Assembly (NCBI GenBank): GCA_965261585.1
Contig: CBDHDN010000029.1
Location: forward strand, 186,001 to 250,000
Length of the DNA stretch: 64,000 bases
Direction: 5' to 3'
Source: CBDHDN01 sp965261585
GTDB lineage: Bacteria > Pseudomonadota > Alphaproteobacteria > UBA6615
The position numbers were made by a program, and so were the translations under genes. Of this stretch, positions 57,068 through 64,000 are shown piece after piece. Each line of letters begins with the position of its first letter. Position 1 is the stretch's first letter. The notes below the pieces were generated by a model that was given only the letters and a program-made list of their open reading frames with translations, was not told the origin of the DNA and made no database searches.

Positions 57068-57160
57068 GACAAACTTGTGTCCAAGGAACCGGGTGCGCTA
57101 CACGAAAGCCACCATGCGCATCGGGGTGTCGAGGTCGTCGTCGGTCATCGGCGTCCCCCG

Positions 57161-58081
57161 TCATCCCTTGAAACAATGCTCGTTGTGCCAGGTCAGGGCG
57201 GCGGGATCCGGGCGCTGGCCGATATCCGAAGGCGCATCGATTTTGCGACCGTGAAGCGCGTAGTAGTGCTTGCCGTTGTCAAACTCCTGCCGGATGCGAT
57301 GGCTGACCTCGAAGTCGAGATCGGGCGTGACCGTTACATAGCCAGCGTCGAACAGGCTGTGGATGTCGCGCCGCAGCAGAAGGCCGTTCCGCGCTTCATG
57401 CGCGCCGCCGTCGTCATAAGGGCGTATGTGCGCCGCCTCCAGCGCCGGCAGGGTTCGTTCCCGTGTCACCGCGCAACGTCGCCCGTAGATGTCGGTCACC
57501 AGTACGCGGAAGGCGCCTTGCCCCAGGCGGGGCCGGATGAGATGCGGCTCGCCGAACCGCGCCTGCTCTTCCGCCATGCCGGGGAACGGCCGCCGGCTCA
57601 GACGGTCGTTGACCTCCTCCCATAGGGCCTGCCCCTCGGCGTTGCCCGTGTTGTAAGTCTTGAATGATACTATGTTCCGGGTCCAGCTCGCCGGCACGGG
57701 AATCCAGTCGGACTCGTCGAAAAAGAACGGCTGGGTTAGGATGCGGCAGCCGATAGGAAAGTCGCTGCGATCGTTTGGGTCTGCCCGGCGGTACTTGGCG
57801 ATGTGCGCCCGCATTTCCTGCGCTGATCGCGCGCCATTCGCCTCGCCGAATGCTTCCCAGGCAAGCGAACACGGCAATTTATTAGCATAGGCGAAGATGC
57901 CACCGCCGACGATCACGTTGTGCGGTTTGCGCAGTTTGAACAGGAACAGCTCGCCCGGCTGGAGGGCACGGAAGTTTACCGCCGAGGGCGCCCAGAAATT
58001 GACCTCGCCGAGGTCCGGCTGCCGACGCAGTCTCTCGAACCAGTCTCCGTGGGTGACGGCGATGACGAGTTTGATGCTCAT
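57161..58081 (-). CDS. HNH endonuclease 1 with PUA/EVE-like N-terminal domain
   Basis: 306 residues. The N-terminal ~150 residues (FWAPSAVNFRALQPGELFLFKLRKPHNVIVGGGIFAY) look like a small beta-barrel of the PUA/EVE/ASCH kind, a fold that in restriction enzymes can read modified bases (inference). The C-terminal HNH domain has YGRRCAVTRERTLPALEAAHIRPYDDGGAHEARNGLLLRRDIHSLFDAGYVTV: His of AHI, Asn, and His of DIHSLFD. Start ATG 58081 directly follows the stop of the upstream gene. Paired with HNH endonuclease 2, it looks like a restriction or defence unit. Confidence 0.8.
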   Translation of the reverse strand: MSIKLVIAVTHGDWFERLRRQPDLGEVNFWAPSAVNFRALQPGELFLFKLRKPHNVIVGGGIFAYANKLPCSLAWEAFGEANGARSAQEMRAHIAKYRRADPNDRSDFPIGCRILTQPFFFDESDWIPVPASWTRNIVSFKTYNTGNAEGQALWEEVNDRLSRRPFPGMAEEQARFGEPHLIRPRLGQGAFRVLVTDIYGRRCAVTRERTLPALEAAHIRPYDDGGAHEARNGLLLRRDIHSLFDAGYVTVTPDLDFEVSHRIRQEFDNGKHYYALHGRKIDAPSDIGQRPDPAALTWHNEHCFKG

Positions 58082-58610
58082 CTACAAATTCTGCGTAAGT
58101 TCTTTGAGGGCGACCTTTATTACGTTCTCCCGCCAGGGGACGAACCGAGACAACAGCCTTTCCTTATCCTCGTTGTAGAAGAAGACGAACCCGTCCTCGG
58201 CAATCGGCACCAGTGCAGTACGCGTTTGCCCTTCCTCGTCGGTATCCTTGAACTCCAGGAAAGGCGCGCAAACTAAGCTACCATTGAAAGGTTTTCGATG
58301 CCGTGAATTGCGAATACGAGTTGGCCGCGTCGCAACCAGCGCATGTTCAATGCTACCCATGAACGATACTCACCTGTATTTGCAAAATAGCCGACATGAT
58401 GCTTAGCGTTCTCGATGATCTGCGCACGAAAATAGTAGTCGGTTTCTGAGGCTGACCGAGTGACAAATGCCGTTGCGGCATCCAAAACTCGCCTGAGAGC
58501 GGCTTCCACATCAGGAGCAATTGCTCTCAACCGATCCTCAAGATCTGATTCTAGGGCGTTTGCGAGTTTGAAAACCCCTTTCAGCTCCTCAAGTTTGGAT
58601 CGTGTCCCGG
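58082..58610 (-). pseudogene. protein of unknown function upstream of HNH pair, 5' end lost and frameshifted
   Basis: The fragment begins next to the IS256 remnant with KLEELKGVFKLANALESDLEDRLRAIAPDVEAALRRVLDAA (helical, coiled-coil-like). It continues as YYFRAQIIENAKHHVGYFANTGEYRSWV and, after a shift near 58285, as NGSLVCAPFLEFKDTDEEGQTRTALVPIAEDGFVFFYNEDKERLLSRFVPWRENVI. Its stop is immediately before HNH endonuclease 1, so the three genes formed one operon. No family recognised. Confidence 0.6.
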
Positions 58611-58612
58611 CA

Positions 58613-59059
58613 GGTGGTGTAAGAGCCTGGCGTCCGCCGCGGTATCCGGCGGGTAGGGCCGGGACGCTCAGGCTGCCACGGTGGGCAGCTTGAGTGTGAG
58701 ATTGTCGCTTGTCTGAGCGATGGATTCCAGTGTCATGTATCTCCTTGAGACGGCCCACTCGTCGTTCTGCTCGAGAAGGATTGCGCCGACGAGCCGTGTG
58801 ATTGCGTTTTCGTTGGGGAAGATGCCGACGACGTTGGTGCGTCGCTTGATCTCGCCGTTGAGGCGTTCGAGCGGGTTGGTCGAATGCAACTTCTGGCGGT
58901 GCTCCATGGGGAAGCTCATGTAGGCGAGGACGTCGTGCTGGGCCTCGTCCATGAGGGCGGCGAGCTTTGGCGCCTTGGGCTTGAGTTGGTCGGCGACCAG
59001 GCGCCACTGTGCGGCGGCACTGTCGGCATCGTTGTCAACGGCGGAGTAAAACCCGGCCA
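58613..59059 (-). pseudogene. IS256-family transposase C-terminal fragment with IS end
   Basis: Coding remnant about 58668-59057: AGFYSAVDNDADSAAAQWRLVADQLKPKAPKLAALMDEAQHDVLAYMSFP, then STNPLERLNGEIKRRTNVVGIFPNE with the catalytic Glu. A different branch from the IS256 at 39761. The 5' part was removed where IS21 element 2 begins at 59060. The likely IS end GGTGGTGTAAGAG lies near 58613. Confidence 0.82.
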
Positions 59060-59217
59060 TGTGGCGGAGCAAAAGTGGGCCACTTTGGTTCGGTGAGGAG
59101 CTTGTCCCCGTAGTCCACGGGAGGGACCCACGCGCGGCGTGGACTGCCCCTCAGCAGGCAAAGGCCGCGGCGCGCGTGGGAGGGGCCTGTGGGCCCACGG
59201 GGGCAAGCGGATGCCGC

Positions 59218-59985
59218 TCAGGCGCTTTTTGCGGGTTTCTGTTTTCTTCGGCTCTGCTTGAGGCGGAAGCTTTCGCCGTTCATTTCCAGGATATGGACGT
59301 GGTGGGTCAGGCGGTCCAGCAACGCCCCCGTCAGGCGTTCTGAGCCGAAAACCTCCGTCCACTCGTCGAATGGCAGGTTGGAGGTCACCAGGATCGAGCC
59401 ACGCTCGTAGCGCTGGCTGAACACCTCGAACAGCAACTCGGCGCCGGTCTTGGAGAGCGGCACGAAACCCAGCTCGTCGATGATGAGGAGCTTGAGGTTG
59501 GCGAGCTTCTTCTGGAACCTCAGCAGCTGTCTGTCATCGCGCGCCTCCATGAGCTCGTGGACCAGGGCGGCGGCGGTGGTAAAGCCGACCGACAGGCCCT
59601 TCTGGCAGGCGGCAAGGCCGAGGCCGAGCGCAATGTGACTCTTGCCGGTGCCGGAATTGCCCAGAGCGATCACATTCTCCCGGCGCTCGATGTACTCGCA
59701 TCGTGCCAGCTCGAGGACCAGCGCCTTGTTGAGCGAGGCGATCGCTTTGAAGTCAAAGCTGTCCAAGCTCTTGACGGTCGGGAACTTCGCTTGCCTGATT
59801 CGCCGCTCGACCATGCGGCGCTCGCGGTCGATCAGTTCCAGCTCGGCCAGGCGGAGCAGGTAGCGCACGTGGTCGGCGCCCTCGCTGGCACACTGGCGAG
59901 CCAGCTTGTCGTACTCCCTGAGGAAGGTCGGCAGCTTGAGGGCCTTCAGGTGATGGGCCAGCAACACCTGCGGCGTGTCGCTCAC
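59218..59985 (-). CDS. istB: IS21 helper ATPase IstB (element 2)
   Basis: 255 residues. Walker A GNSGTGKSHIALGLG, Walker B LLIIDELGFVPLS, SERLTGALLDRLTHHVHIL at the end. GTG start 59985 in a GTGA overlap with istA. A basic tail (RLKQSRRKQKPAKSA) ends it. Confidence 0.92.
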   Translation of the reverse strand: MSDTPQVLLAHHLKALKLPTFLREYDKLARQCASEGADHVRYLLRLAELELIDRERRMVERRIRQAKFPTVKSLDSFDFKAIASLNKALVLELARCEYIERRENVIALGNSGTGKSHIALGLGLAACQKGLSVGFTTAAALVHELMEARDDRQLLRFQKKLANLKLLIIDELGFVPLSKTGAELLFEVFSQRYERGSILVTSNLPFDEWTEVFGSERLTGALLDRLTHHVHILEMNGESFRLKQSRRKQKPAKSA

Positions 59986-61481
59986 GGCGCCGCTCCGCCC
60001 AGCAGGCTCATGTAGCTGGCGGCGGATGTGGTGGTCACCTGGGCCCGCGGCAGATAGGGATAAACGTTCAAGTCGAGCCGGGGGGGTCGACGCTCGACGC
60101 GACACAGCACCAGGTGCTTGACCGCATCATAGCCGATGGCGCCTAACCGCAGGGCATCGCGGATGGCACCGTGCACCTCCTCAAGGGCAAAGGTCTCCAG
60201 AAGACGGAGCACTTGCACGTACTCCCGCTTGCCGGCCTTGCCCATGCGGGCTTCAAGCAAGCGGCGCAGGTTGGCGTACGCCTCGGGCAGCTTCCAACCG
60301 GCCAGCGGGGCGGCTTGATCGAGGGCACCGATCTTCCGCTCCAGCAAGGCCAGATAGTGGATCGGCTCGAAGATCAGGTCCTCTCGTTCGTAAGAGCGTG
60401 GGTGCCGGGCGATGACCTCGGCGGCGCAGCCGATGACCACCTCGTGCACGTAGCCACGGACCCAGACCTCTTGGTGACCGTAGGCGACGGGCACCGAGTA
60501 GTCGTTGCCCCGATAGCGCACCAGGGAGAGCGAATTGACCCGCGTGCCCTCCTTGTCGCAGGCCTCGAAAGGCGCCGGCGGCAATTCCATCAGCTTCTCC
60601 CGGTCGCATCCGAACCGCTCGCCGATGGTCTCGCGATGGCCGCGCAAGACGTCGCTTTCCCGTCTCCGACATTGATGTTCCAGGTGAGCGTTGAAGGCGT
60701 CCCAGCTCGCAAACCGGGGGATGGGAACCATGAAGTTCCGGCGGGCGTAACCGACCAGCCCCTCCACCTTGCCCTTATCATTGCCCTTGCCGGGGCGGCC
60801 ATATCGATCCTGGAACAGATAATGGGATTGAAGCCCGCTGAACGCTCGCGTTCGTTGCCGCGTGCCGTCCGGCAGGATGCGCGACACCAGGCACTTGTCA
60901 TTGTCGTAGAGAATCGATTGGGGAATGCCGCCGAAGAAGGCGAAGGCCCCGTTGTGGCCGTCCAGCCAGGCCTCCGTCGCCGCCGCCGGGTAGGCCGCAA
61001 CGAAGCAGGCATCGCTGTGGGGAAGGTCCATGGCGAAAAAATGCGCCCGCCGCTTGACGCCGGCGATGATCGCATCCGCCTCGCCAAAGTCCGCCTGAGC
61101 GTGACCCGGAGGGTGCGCCAGCGGCACGAACATCTCACGCTGGCGACGGCGCCGTTCCCGGACGTAATCCTTGACGATGGTCTGTTTGCCCGCAAAGCCA
61201 TGCTCGTCGCGAAGACGCTCGAATATCCGCTTCGCCGTGTGGCGCTGCTTGCAGTGAACCGTTCGGTCCTCTTCCAGAATACGGTCAATGATATCCCTGA
61301 AGGGGTCCAGCTTCGGGCGCTTCGGTGGCTGGCGGCGGCGGTAGCCAGGCGGCTCCGAGTGCCCGAGCATCTTCCTCACCGTCTCTCGCGCTATGCCAAA
61401 CCGACTCGCCGCCTCTCGCTGACTCAGCCCATCAACATGGCACGCCAGCCGAACGCGTAGATAAAGGTCCACGGTATACAT
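59982..61481 (-). CDS. istA: IS21 transposase IstA (element 2)
   Basis: About 499 residues beginning MYTVDLYLRVRLACHVDGLSQREAASRFGIARETVRKML (helix-turn-helix). rve residues are Asp in AQADFGEADAI, Asp in ILYDNDKCLV and Glu in DKGKVEGLVGYARR. An ATG five codons earlier (61496) is an alternative. Intact. Confidence 0.9.
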   Translation of the reverse strand: MYTVDLYLRVRLACHVDGLSQREAASRFGIARETVRKMLGHSEPPGYRRRQPPKRPKLDPFRDIIDRILEEDRTVHCKQRHTAKRIFERLRDEHGFAGKQTIVKDYVRERRRRQREMFVPLAHPPGHAQADFGEADAIIAGVKRRAHFFAMDLPHSDACFVAAYPAAATEAWLDGHNGAFAFFGGIPQSILYDNDKCLVSRILPDGTRQRTRAFSGLQSHYLFQDRYGRPGKGNDKGKVEGLVGYARRNFMVPIPRFASWDAFNAHLEHQCRRRESDVLRGHRETIGERFGCDREKLMELPPAPFEACDKEGTRVNSLSLVRYRGNDYSVPVAYGHQEVWVRGYVHEVVIGCAAEVIARHPRSYEREDLIFEPIHYLALLERKIGALDQAAPLAGWKLPEAYANLRRLLEARMGKAGKREYVQVLRLLETFALEEVHGAIRDALRLGAIGYDAVKHLVLCRVERRPPRLDLNVYPYLPRAQVTTTSAASYMSLLGGAAP

Positions 61482-61586
61482 CCTCCCACCTTCCATCCCG
61501 AAAAGGATCGAAGGCTACAGGTGGCAGAGTTTTACTCCGCCCGCAGCCGGGCAAATCTCGCCGCTTCCGTGGTCTAATTTGTCACC

Positions 61587-61735
61587 GCCGCACACACAAG
61601 CACCTGGTGCTGTGCCGGATCGAGCGGCGGCCGCCGCGGCTCAACCTCGACGTCTATCCCTATCTGCCGCGTGCCCGGGTCGCAACGACGTCGGCCAGGA
61701 GCTACATGGGTCTGTTGTCGAGGGCTCACGCATGA
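61587..61735 (+). pseudogene. IstA C-terminal fragment (IS21 element 3)
   Basis: Reads HKHLVLCRIERRPPRLNLDVYPYLPRARVATTSARSYMGLL, near-identical in pattern to the end of IstA in element 2, on the opposite strand. Ends in an ATGA overlap with the following istB. Confidence 0.82.
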
Positions 61736-62523
61736 GCGATGCGCCGCAGAGCCTGCCTTCGGGCCCCGACTCAAGGGTCCTGCTGACCCACCACCTCAAG
61801 ACGCTGAGGCTGCCGACGTTCCTGCGCGAATACGACAAGCTCGCCCGGCAGTGCGCCTCGGAAGGCGTTGACCATGCCCGCTATCTGCTGCGTCTGGCCG
61901 AGCTGGAGCTGATCGACCGCGAGCGCCGCATGATCGAGCGGCGCATCAAGGCGGCGCGCTTCCCCGTGGTCAAGAGCCTGGATGCCTTCGACTTCAAGGT
62001 CATCGCTTCGCTCAACAAGATGCTGGTCCTCGAGCTCGCCCGCTGCGAGCACATCGACCGCCACGAGAACGTCATCGCGCTCGGCAACAGCGGCACCGGC
62101 AAGACCCACATCGCCCTCGGTCTCGGCCTGGCCGCTTGCCAGAGGGGTCTGTCCGTCGGCTTCACCACCGCCGCTGCCCTGGTCCACGAGCTGATGGAGG
62201 CGCGTGACGAGAAACGCCTGCTGCGCCTCCAGAGGCAGCTGGCCAAATACAGGCTCCTGATCATCGATGAACTCGGCTTCGTGCCGCTCTCCAAGACCGG
62301 CGCCGAGCTGTTGTTCGAGGTGTTCAGCCAACGCTACGAGCGCGGCTCGACCCGGGTGACCTCGAACCTGCCGTTCGATGAATGGACCGAGGTGTTCGGC
62401 TCCGAGCGACTCACCGGCGCGCTGCTCGACCGGCTCACCCACCACGTCCATATCCTCGAGATGAATGGCGAGAGCTATCGGCTCAACCAGAGCCGCAACC
62501 GTCAAAAACCGGCTGCCGGCTGA
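61732..62523 (+). CDS. istB: IS21 helper ATPase IstB (element 3, transposase missing)
   Basis: 263 residues, closely related to the element 2 protein: GNSGTGKTHIALGLGLAACQ, LLIIDELGFVPLSKTGAELLFEVFSQRYERGS, LTHHVHILEMNGES. The frame is complete, but its istA partner is reduced to the last ~48 codons, so it is an orphan. Downstream (62524-62690) lies the IS end region with GC-rich inverted repeats and ACCGAGTGGTCCCTTTTTA. Confidence 0.88.
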   Translation: MSDAPQSLPSGPDSRVLLTHHLKTLRLPTFLREYDKLARQCASEGVDHARYLLRLAELELIDRERRMIERRIKAARFPVVKSLDAFDFKVIASLNKMLVLELARCEHIDRHENVIALGNSGTGKTHIALGLGLAACQRGLSVGFTTAAALVHELMEARDEKRLLRLQRQLAKYRLLIIDELGFVPLSKTGAELLFEVFSQRYERGSTRVTSNLPFDEWTEVFGSERLTGALLDRLTHHVHILEMNGESYRLNQSRNRQKPAAG

Positions 62524-62699
62524 CCCAACACCCAGACCCGGCTTGCCCCCGTGGGTTCACAGGCCCCTCCCACGCGCGCCGCCGCGTCAGCCAGGTGAGG
62601 GGCACGCCGCGGCGCGCGCGGGGCCCTCCCGTGGACTACGGGGACAAACCCCCAGCACCGAGTGGTCCCTTTTTACACCGCCACCGCGGTCCCATATCG

Positions 62700-62966
62700 C
62701 TCCGCCGTTGACACATGCCCGTATTCGCTCCGCTCCAACAAGTCTCGGTCCCAGAGCAACGAATCCGAATGCAGGTCCGCAATAGTCAGGCTGTCGTGAA
62801 GGCTCCGGGCCGGGATGGAAACCGGATACGGCGGGTGCGGGATGATCCGGTTGTGCGATCGTTCGATGATCGGCGGGGCCCAAACTAGAAAACCCGCCCC
62901 GCCAAGGATCAGCGTCAGGAGTGGACCTATGGCCAACCACCGGGCCCGTGCTCCTACGTTTCTCAT
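62700..62966 (-). pseudogene. membrane dipeptidase (peptidase M19), N-terminal fragment
   Basis: ATG 62966 opens MRNVGARARWLAIGPLLTLILGGAGFLVWAPPI, a membrane anchor. Then comes the M19 N-terminus PYPVSIPARSLHDSLTIADLHSDSLLWDRDLLERSEYGH, with the first zinc ligands in the DLHSDSL motif. After about 90 codons the frame enters IS21 element 3 sequence near 62690; the rest is gone. IS copy E lies seven bases upstream of the start, so the promoter is also displaced. Confidence 0.78.
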
Positions 62967-63039
62967 CTATTTTTGAGTCGGACCCGATTTCCTTGGACAC
63001 AGAATTGGCTTAATCGAAGTGTCCAAGGAGGACCGGAAC

Positions 63040-63450
63040 ATGACCGATAATTTTGAGAAGAAAGTTGCTGTTGATGGGCCTGTGGTAAATGCGGGCGAGC
63101 TTGGCTCGTCCACGTTTTCCCCAGGCCAGGCTTTGCCGGCAGGCCCGCTGGGACTTGGCCAGCGATGGACGGTGGCGCGCAAGCGTGAGGTCGTTCTGCG
63201 GCTTTTGCGTGACGAGCCGGTGCAACTTCTGTCGCGCCAGTTGGGCGTAGAGATCTTCCGGCTCGAGCAGTGGCGTGAGAAAGCGATCGGCGGGATCGAC
63301 GCCTCGCTCAAGCAACGCAAGGGCGATCCGGTGCAGGCGGAACTGGATAGCGCCATGAAGCGGATCGGAGAGTTGACCATGCAGGTGGAACTGCTGGAGG
63401 CCAAGACGGAGACCTTCGGCCCTTTGGGGCGGCGGAGGTCGTGGCGATGA
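63040..63450 (+). CDS. IS transposase OrfA, copy E
   Basis: 136 residues, intact; Arg to Trp in the penultimate position is the only visible change from copy A. Confidence 0.85.
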   Translation: MTDNFEKKVAVDGPVVNAGELGSSTFSPGQALPAGPLGLGQRWTVARKREVVLRLLRDEPVQLLSRQLGVEIFRLEQWREKAIGGIDASLKQRKGDPVQAELDSAMKRIGELTMQVELLEAKTETFGPLGRRRSWR

Positions 63451-63700
63451 GTGCCGCCACCTCGCCCGGCACGGGTCTGGCCTACGGCCTGCGGCGGGTC
63501 TGCGCCGCCTGGGGCAAGGCCCGCTCCTCGTTCTACGCCATGACCTCCGGCCAGCACGCCGAGCAGCCGCCGGCAAAGCGTCGGGGACCGAAGCCCGCGA
63601 TCTCGGACCAGGCGCTGCTGGTGGCGATCGAAGCCGACCTGGAGGCATCGCCCTGGGAGGGCGAGGGCTACCGCAAGGTCTGGGCTCGGCTTCGGGTCTG
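63447..63700 (+). pseudogene. IS transposase OrfB, copy E, interrupted by intron
   Basis: First ~84 codons only (one Met to Lys change in AAWGKARSS). If the group II intron splices, the frame would be restored in RNA; otherwise it is inactive. Confidence 0.85.
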
Positions 63701-64000
63701 GTGCGCCAGGCGAACTGACAGAAGGTAGGGGGTGCAAGTCCCCCGGAACGAAGGAGTAACCGAACCACGTTTCTCCGCGAGCCGTGCGTTGGCTCCCGTG
63801 AGGGGGCAGGCGAAGCGTCGGTAGCGGCATGGATGGGCAGGGCTATTGAGCACCGTAAAAGCGATGGTCCGGGGTGCCGAGGCTTTCAGATCGGTCGAAG
63901 GCAATATTGCAGGCGTCGTTTTGGTGAGATGTCGGCGAGCCCCGCGGTGTCAGAGAACCCATGCACGTTCGCACGCCTTCTGTTGGGACCCTGGGAGGTC
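63701..64000 (+). mobile_element. group II intron, 5' end (continues past window)
   Basis: The IS sequence ends at GGGTCTG (63700), replaced by GTGCGCCAGGCGAACTGACA, the GTGCG start of bacterial group II introns. Next come AGGTAGGGGGTGCAAGTCCCCC and GAACGAAGGAGTAACCGAACCACG, a domain I pattern found in many such introns. CAGATC at 63887-63892 can pair with the last six exon bases GGTCTG (one G-U), a candidate EBS1-IBS1 pairing. The reverse-transcriptase gene would lie beyond the window. A 78-codon frame on the opposite strand is a frequently misannotated shadow. Confidence 0.88.

Larger units (their letters stand above)
55689..57102 (+). mobile_element. IS copy D, 14-bp target duplication
   Basis: 1414 bp, inserted after codon 10 of HNH endonuclease 2. 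CGAAAGCCACCATG flanks both sides (55675-55688 and 57103-57116). Confidence 0.97.
54877..57148 (-). pseudogene. HNH endonuclease 2, split by IS copy D and frameshifted
   Basis: Original start ATG 57148 (MTDDDLDTPMRMVAFEHVRRLGEV). After removing the IS and one 14-bp duplicate the frame continues at 55688 with HLTVDELKPGFVFEGERIPLVNP and MRYLLSIKTVYPRTGARVWYDDERD. It shifts near 55425 (FMGQD to DPEAADNRWLREAFENK). The C-terminal nuclease domain has YDGRCALSGLPEQRLLDAAHTISDKDERLGQPIVPNGLPLSKIHHAAFD, an HNH fold with the A-H, N and H-x3-D positions. Total about 281 codons. It sits 12 bases downstream of HNH endonuclease 1. Inactive in this sequence. Confidence 0.75.
59060..61545 (-). mobile_element. 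IS21-family element 2 (about 2486 bp)
   Basis: The left end is TGTGGCGGAGCAAAAGTGG and the inverted right end TGCGGGCGGAGTAAAACTC. It carries complete istA and istB. The left neighbour is an IS256 remnant and the right an inverted IS21 remnant; no target duplication seen. Bases 59060-59217 hold only the IS end. Confidence 0.85.
62974..63700 (+). mobile_element. IS copy E, 5' part, interrupted by group II intron
   Basis: Identical layout to the other copies from TGAGTCGGACCC through the first part of orfB. At 63700/63701 the sequence switches to intron sequence. The right half should lie beyond the window. The left flank 14-mer is 62960-62973 (TTCTCATCTATTTT); the matching duplicate cannot be checked here. 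Confidence 0.93.

Noticed and set aside
63668..63904. 78-codon minus-strand frame in the intron
   Set aside because: It lies opposite conserved structural RNA of the group II intron and is a well-known type of spurious annotation.

Overview
The window is high-GC alphaproteobacterial DNA. Evidence for this is a tRNA-His beside class I aminotransferase genes, a sigma-54-type glnB-glnA unit, rpoH, hemB, a valine-degradation cluster (acyl-CoA dehydrogenase, 3-hydroxyisobutyryl-CoA hydrolase, 3-hydroxyisobutyrate dehydrogenase), a simple flagellin and an LdtR-like MarR regulator. About 30 % of the sequence is mobile DNA or its remains. Many host genes are broken by insertions, frameshifts or truncation. 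This looks like a chromosome in a phase of IS expansion and decay, as seen in some host-associated or recently bottlenecked lineages (inference).

Layout. 1-4590: a CUT2-type sugar ABC transporter (end of a possible binding protein, permease, single-domain ATPase) followed by a zinc alcohol/polyol dehydrogenase and a Gfo/Idh/MocA oxidoreductase, probably one sugar or polyol catabolic operon. 4591-8122: IS copy A, an M48 peptidase lipoprotein cut by that IS, a serine-recombinase pseudogene and tRNA-His. 8228-13141: two divergent class I aminotransferases, a 101-bp MITE, inverted octamer repeats, and glnB-glnA behind a sigma-54-type promoter. 13213-18955: a tandem DUF427 protein, a secreted protein, and an unusual pair formed by a DctQ-like membrane protein (split by IS copy B) and a DctM-like/beta-propeller fusion. 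19286-24903: IS1380 remnant, acyl-CoA thioesterase, parE, lipoprotein, DEAD-box helicase, stand-alone RAM-domain protein. 25054-29291: IS66, IS5 and IS21 material. 29292-33736: exosortase/PEP-CTERM-type exopolysaccharide genes (prsT pseudogene, galE, VanZ-like). 33783-39505: IS630 fragment, flagellin, two MarR-type regulators, rpoH, IS copy C. 39606-42212: an ISNCY-type element carrying an IS256 element inside its transposase gene. 42218-48430: valine degradation, a frameshifted O-acetylhomoserine sulfhydrylase-like gene, hemB. 48551-53358: a CUT1-type ABC transporter (ATPase truncated, one permease frameshifted) with a shikimate dehydrogenase-like gene. 53359-64000: IS3, a two-HNH-nuclease locus (one gene split by IS copy D), IS256 and IS21 elements, and IS copy E interrupted by the 5' end of a group II intron that runs off the window.

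The main repeated element is a 1414-bp two-gene DDE insertion sequence, present five times in the same orientation. Copies B, C and D are flanked by perfect 14-bp target duplications. Removing the element plus one duplicate restores the reading frame in the B and C hosts; the D host keeps one separate frameshift. The most interesting candidates for undescribed biology are the DctM-like/beta-propeller fusion with its DctQ-like partner, the paired HNH nuclease locus, and the IS control hairpin that buries its own ribosome binding site.
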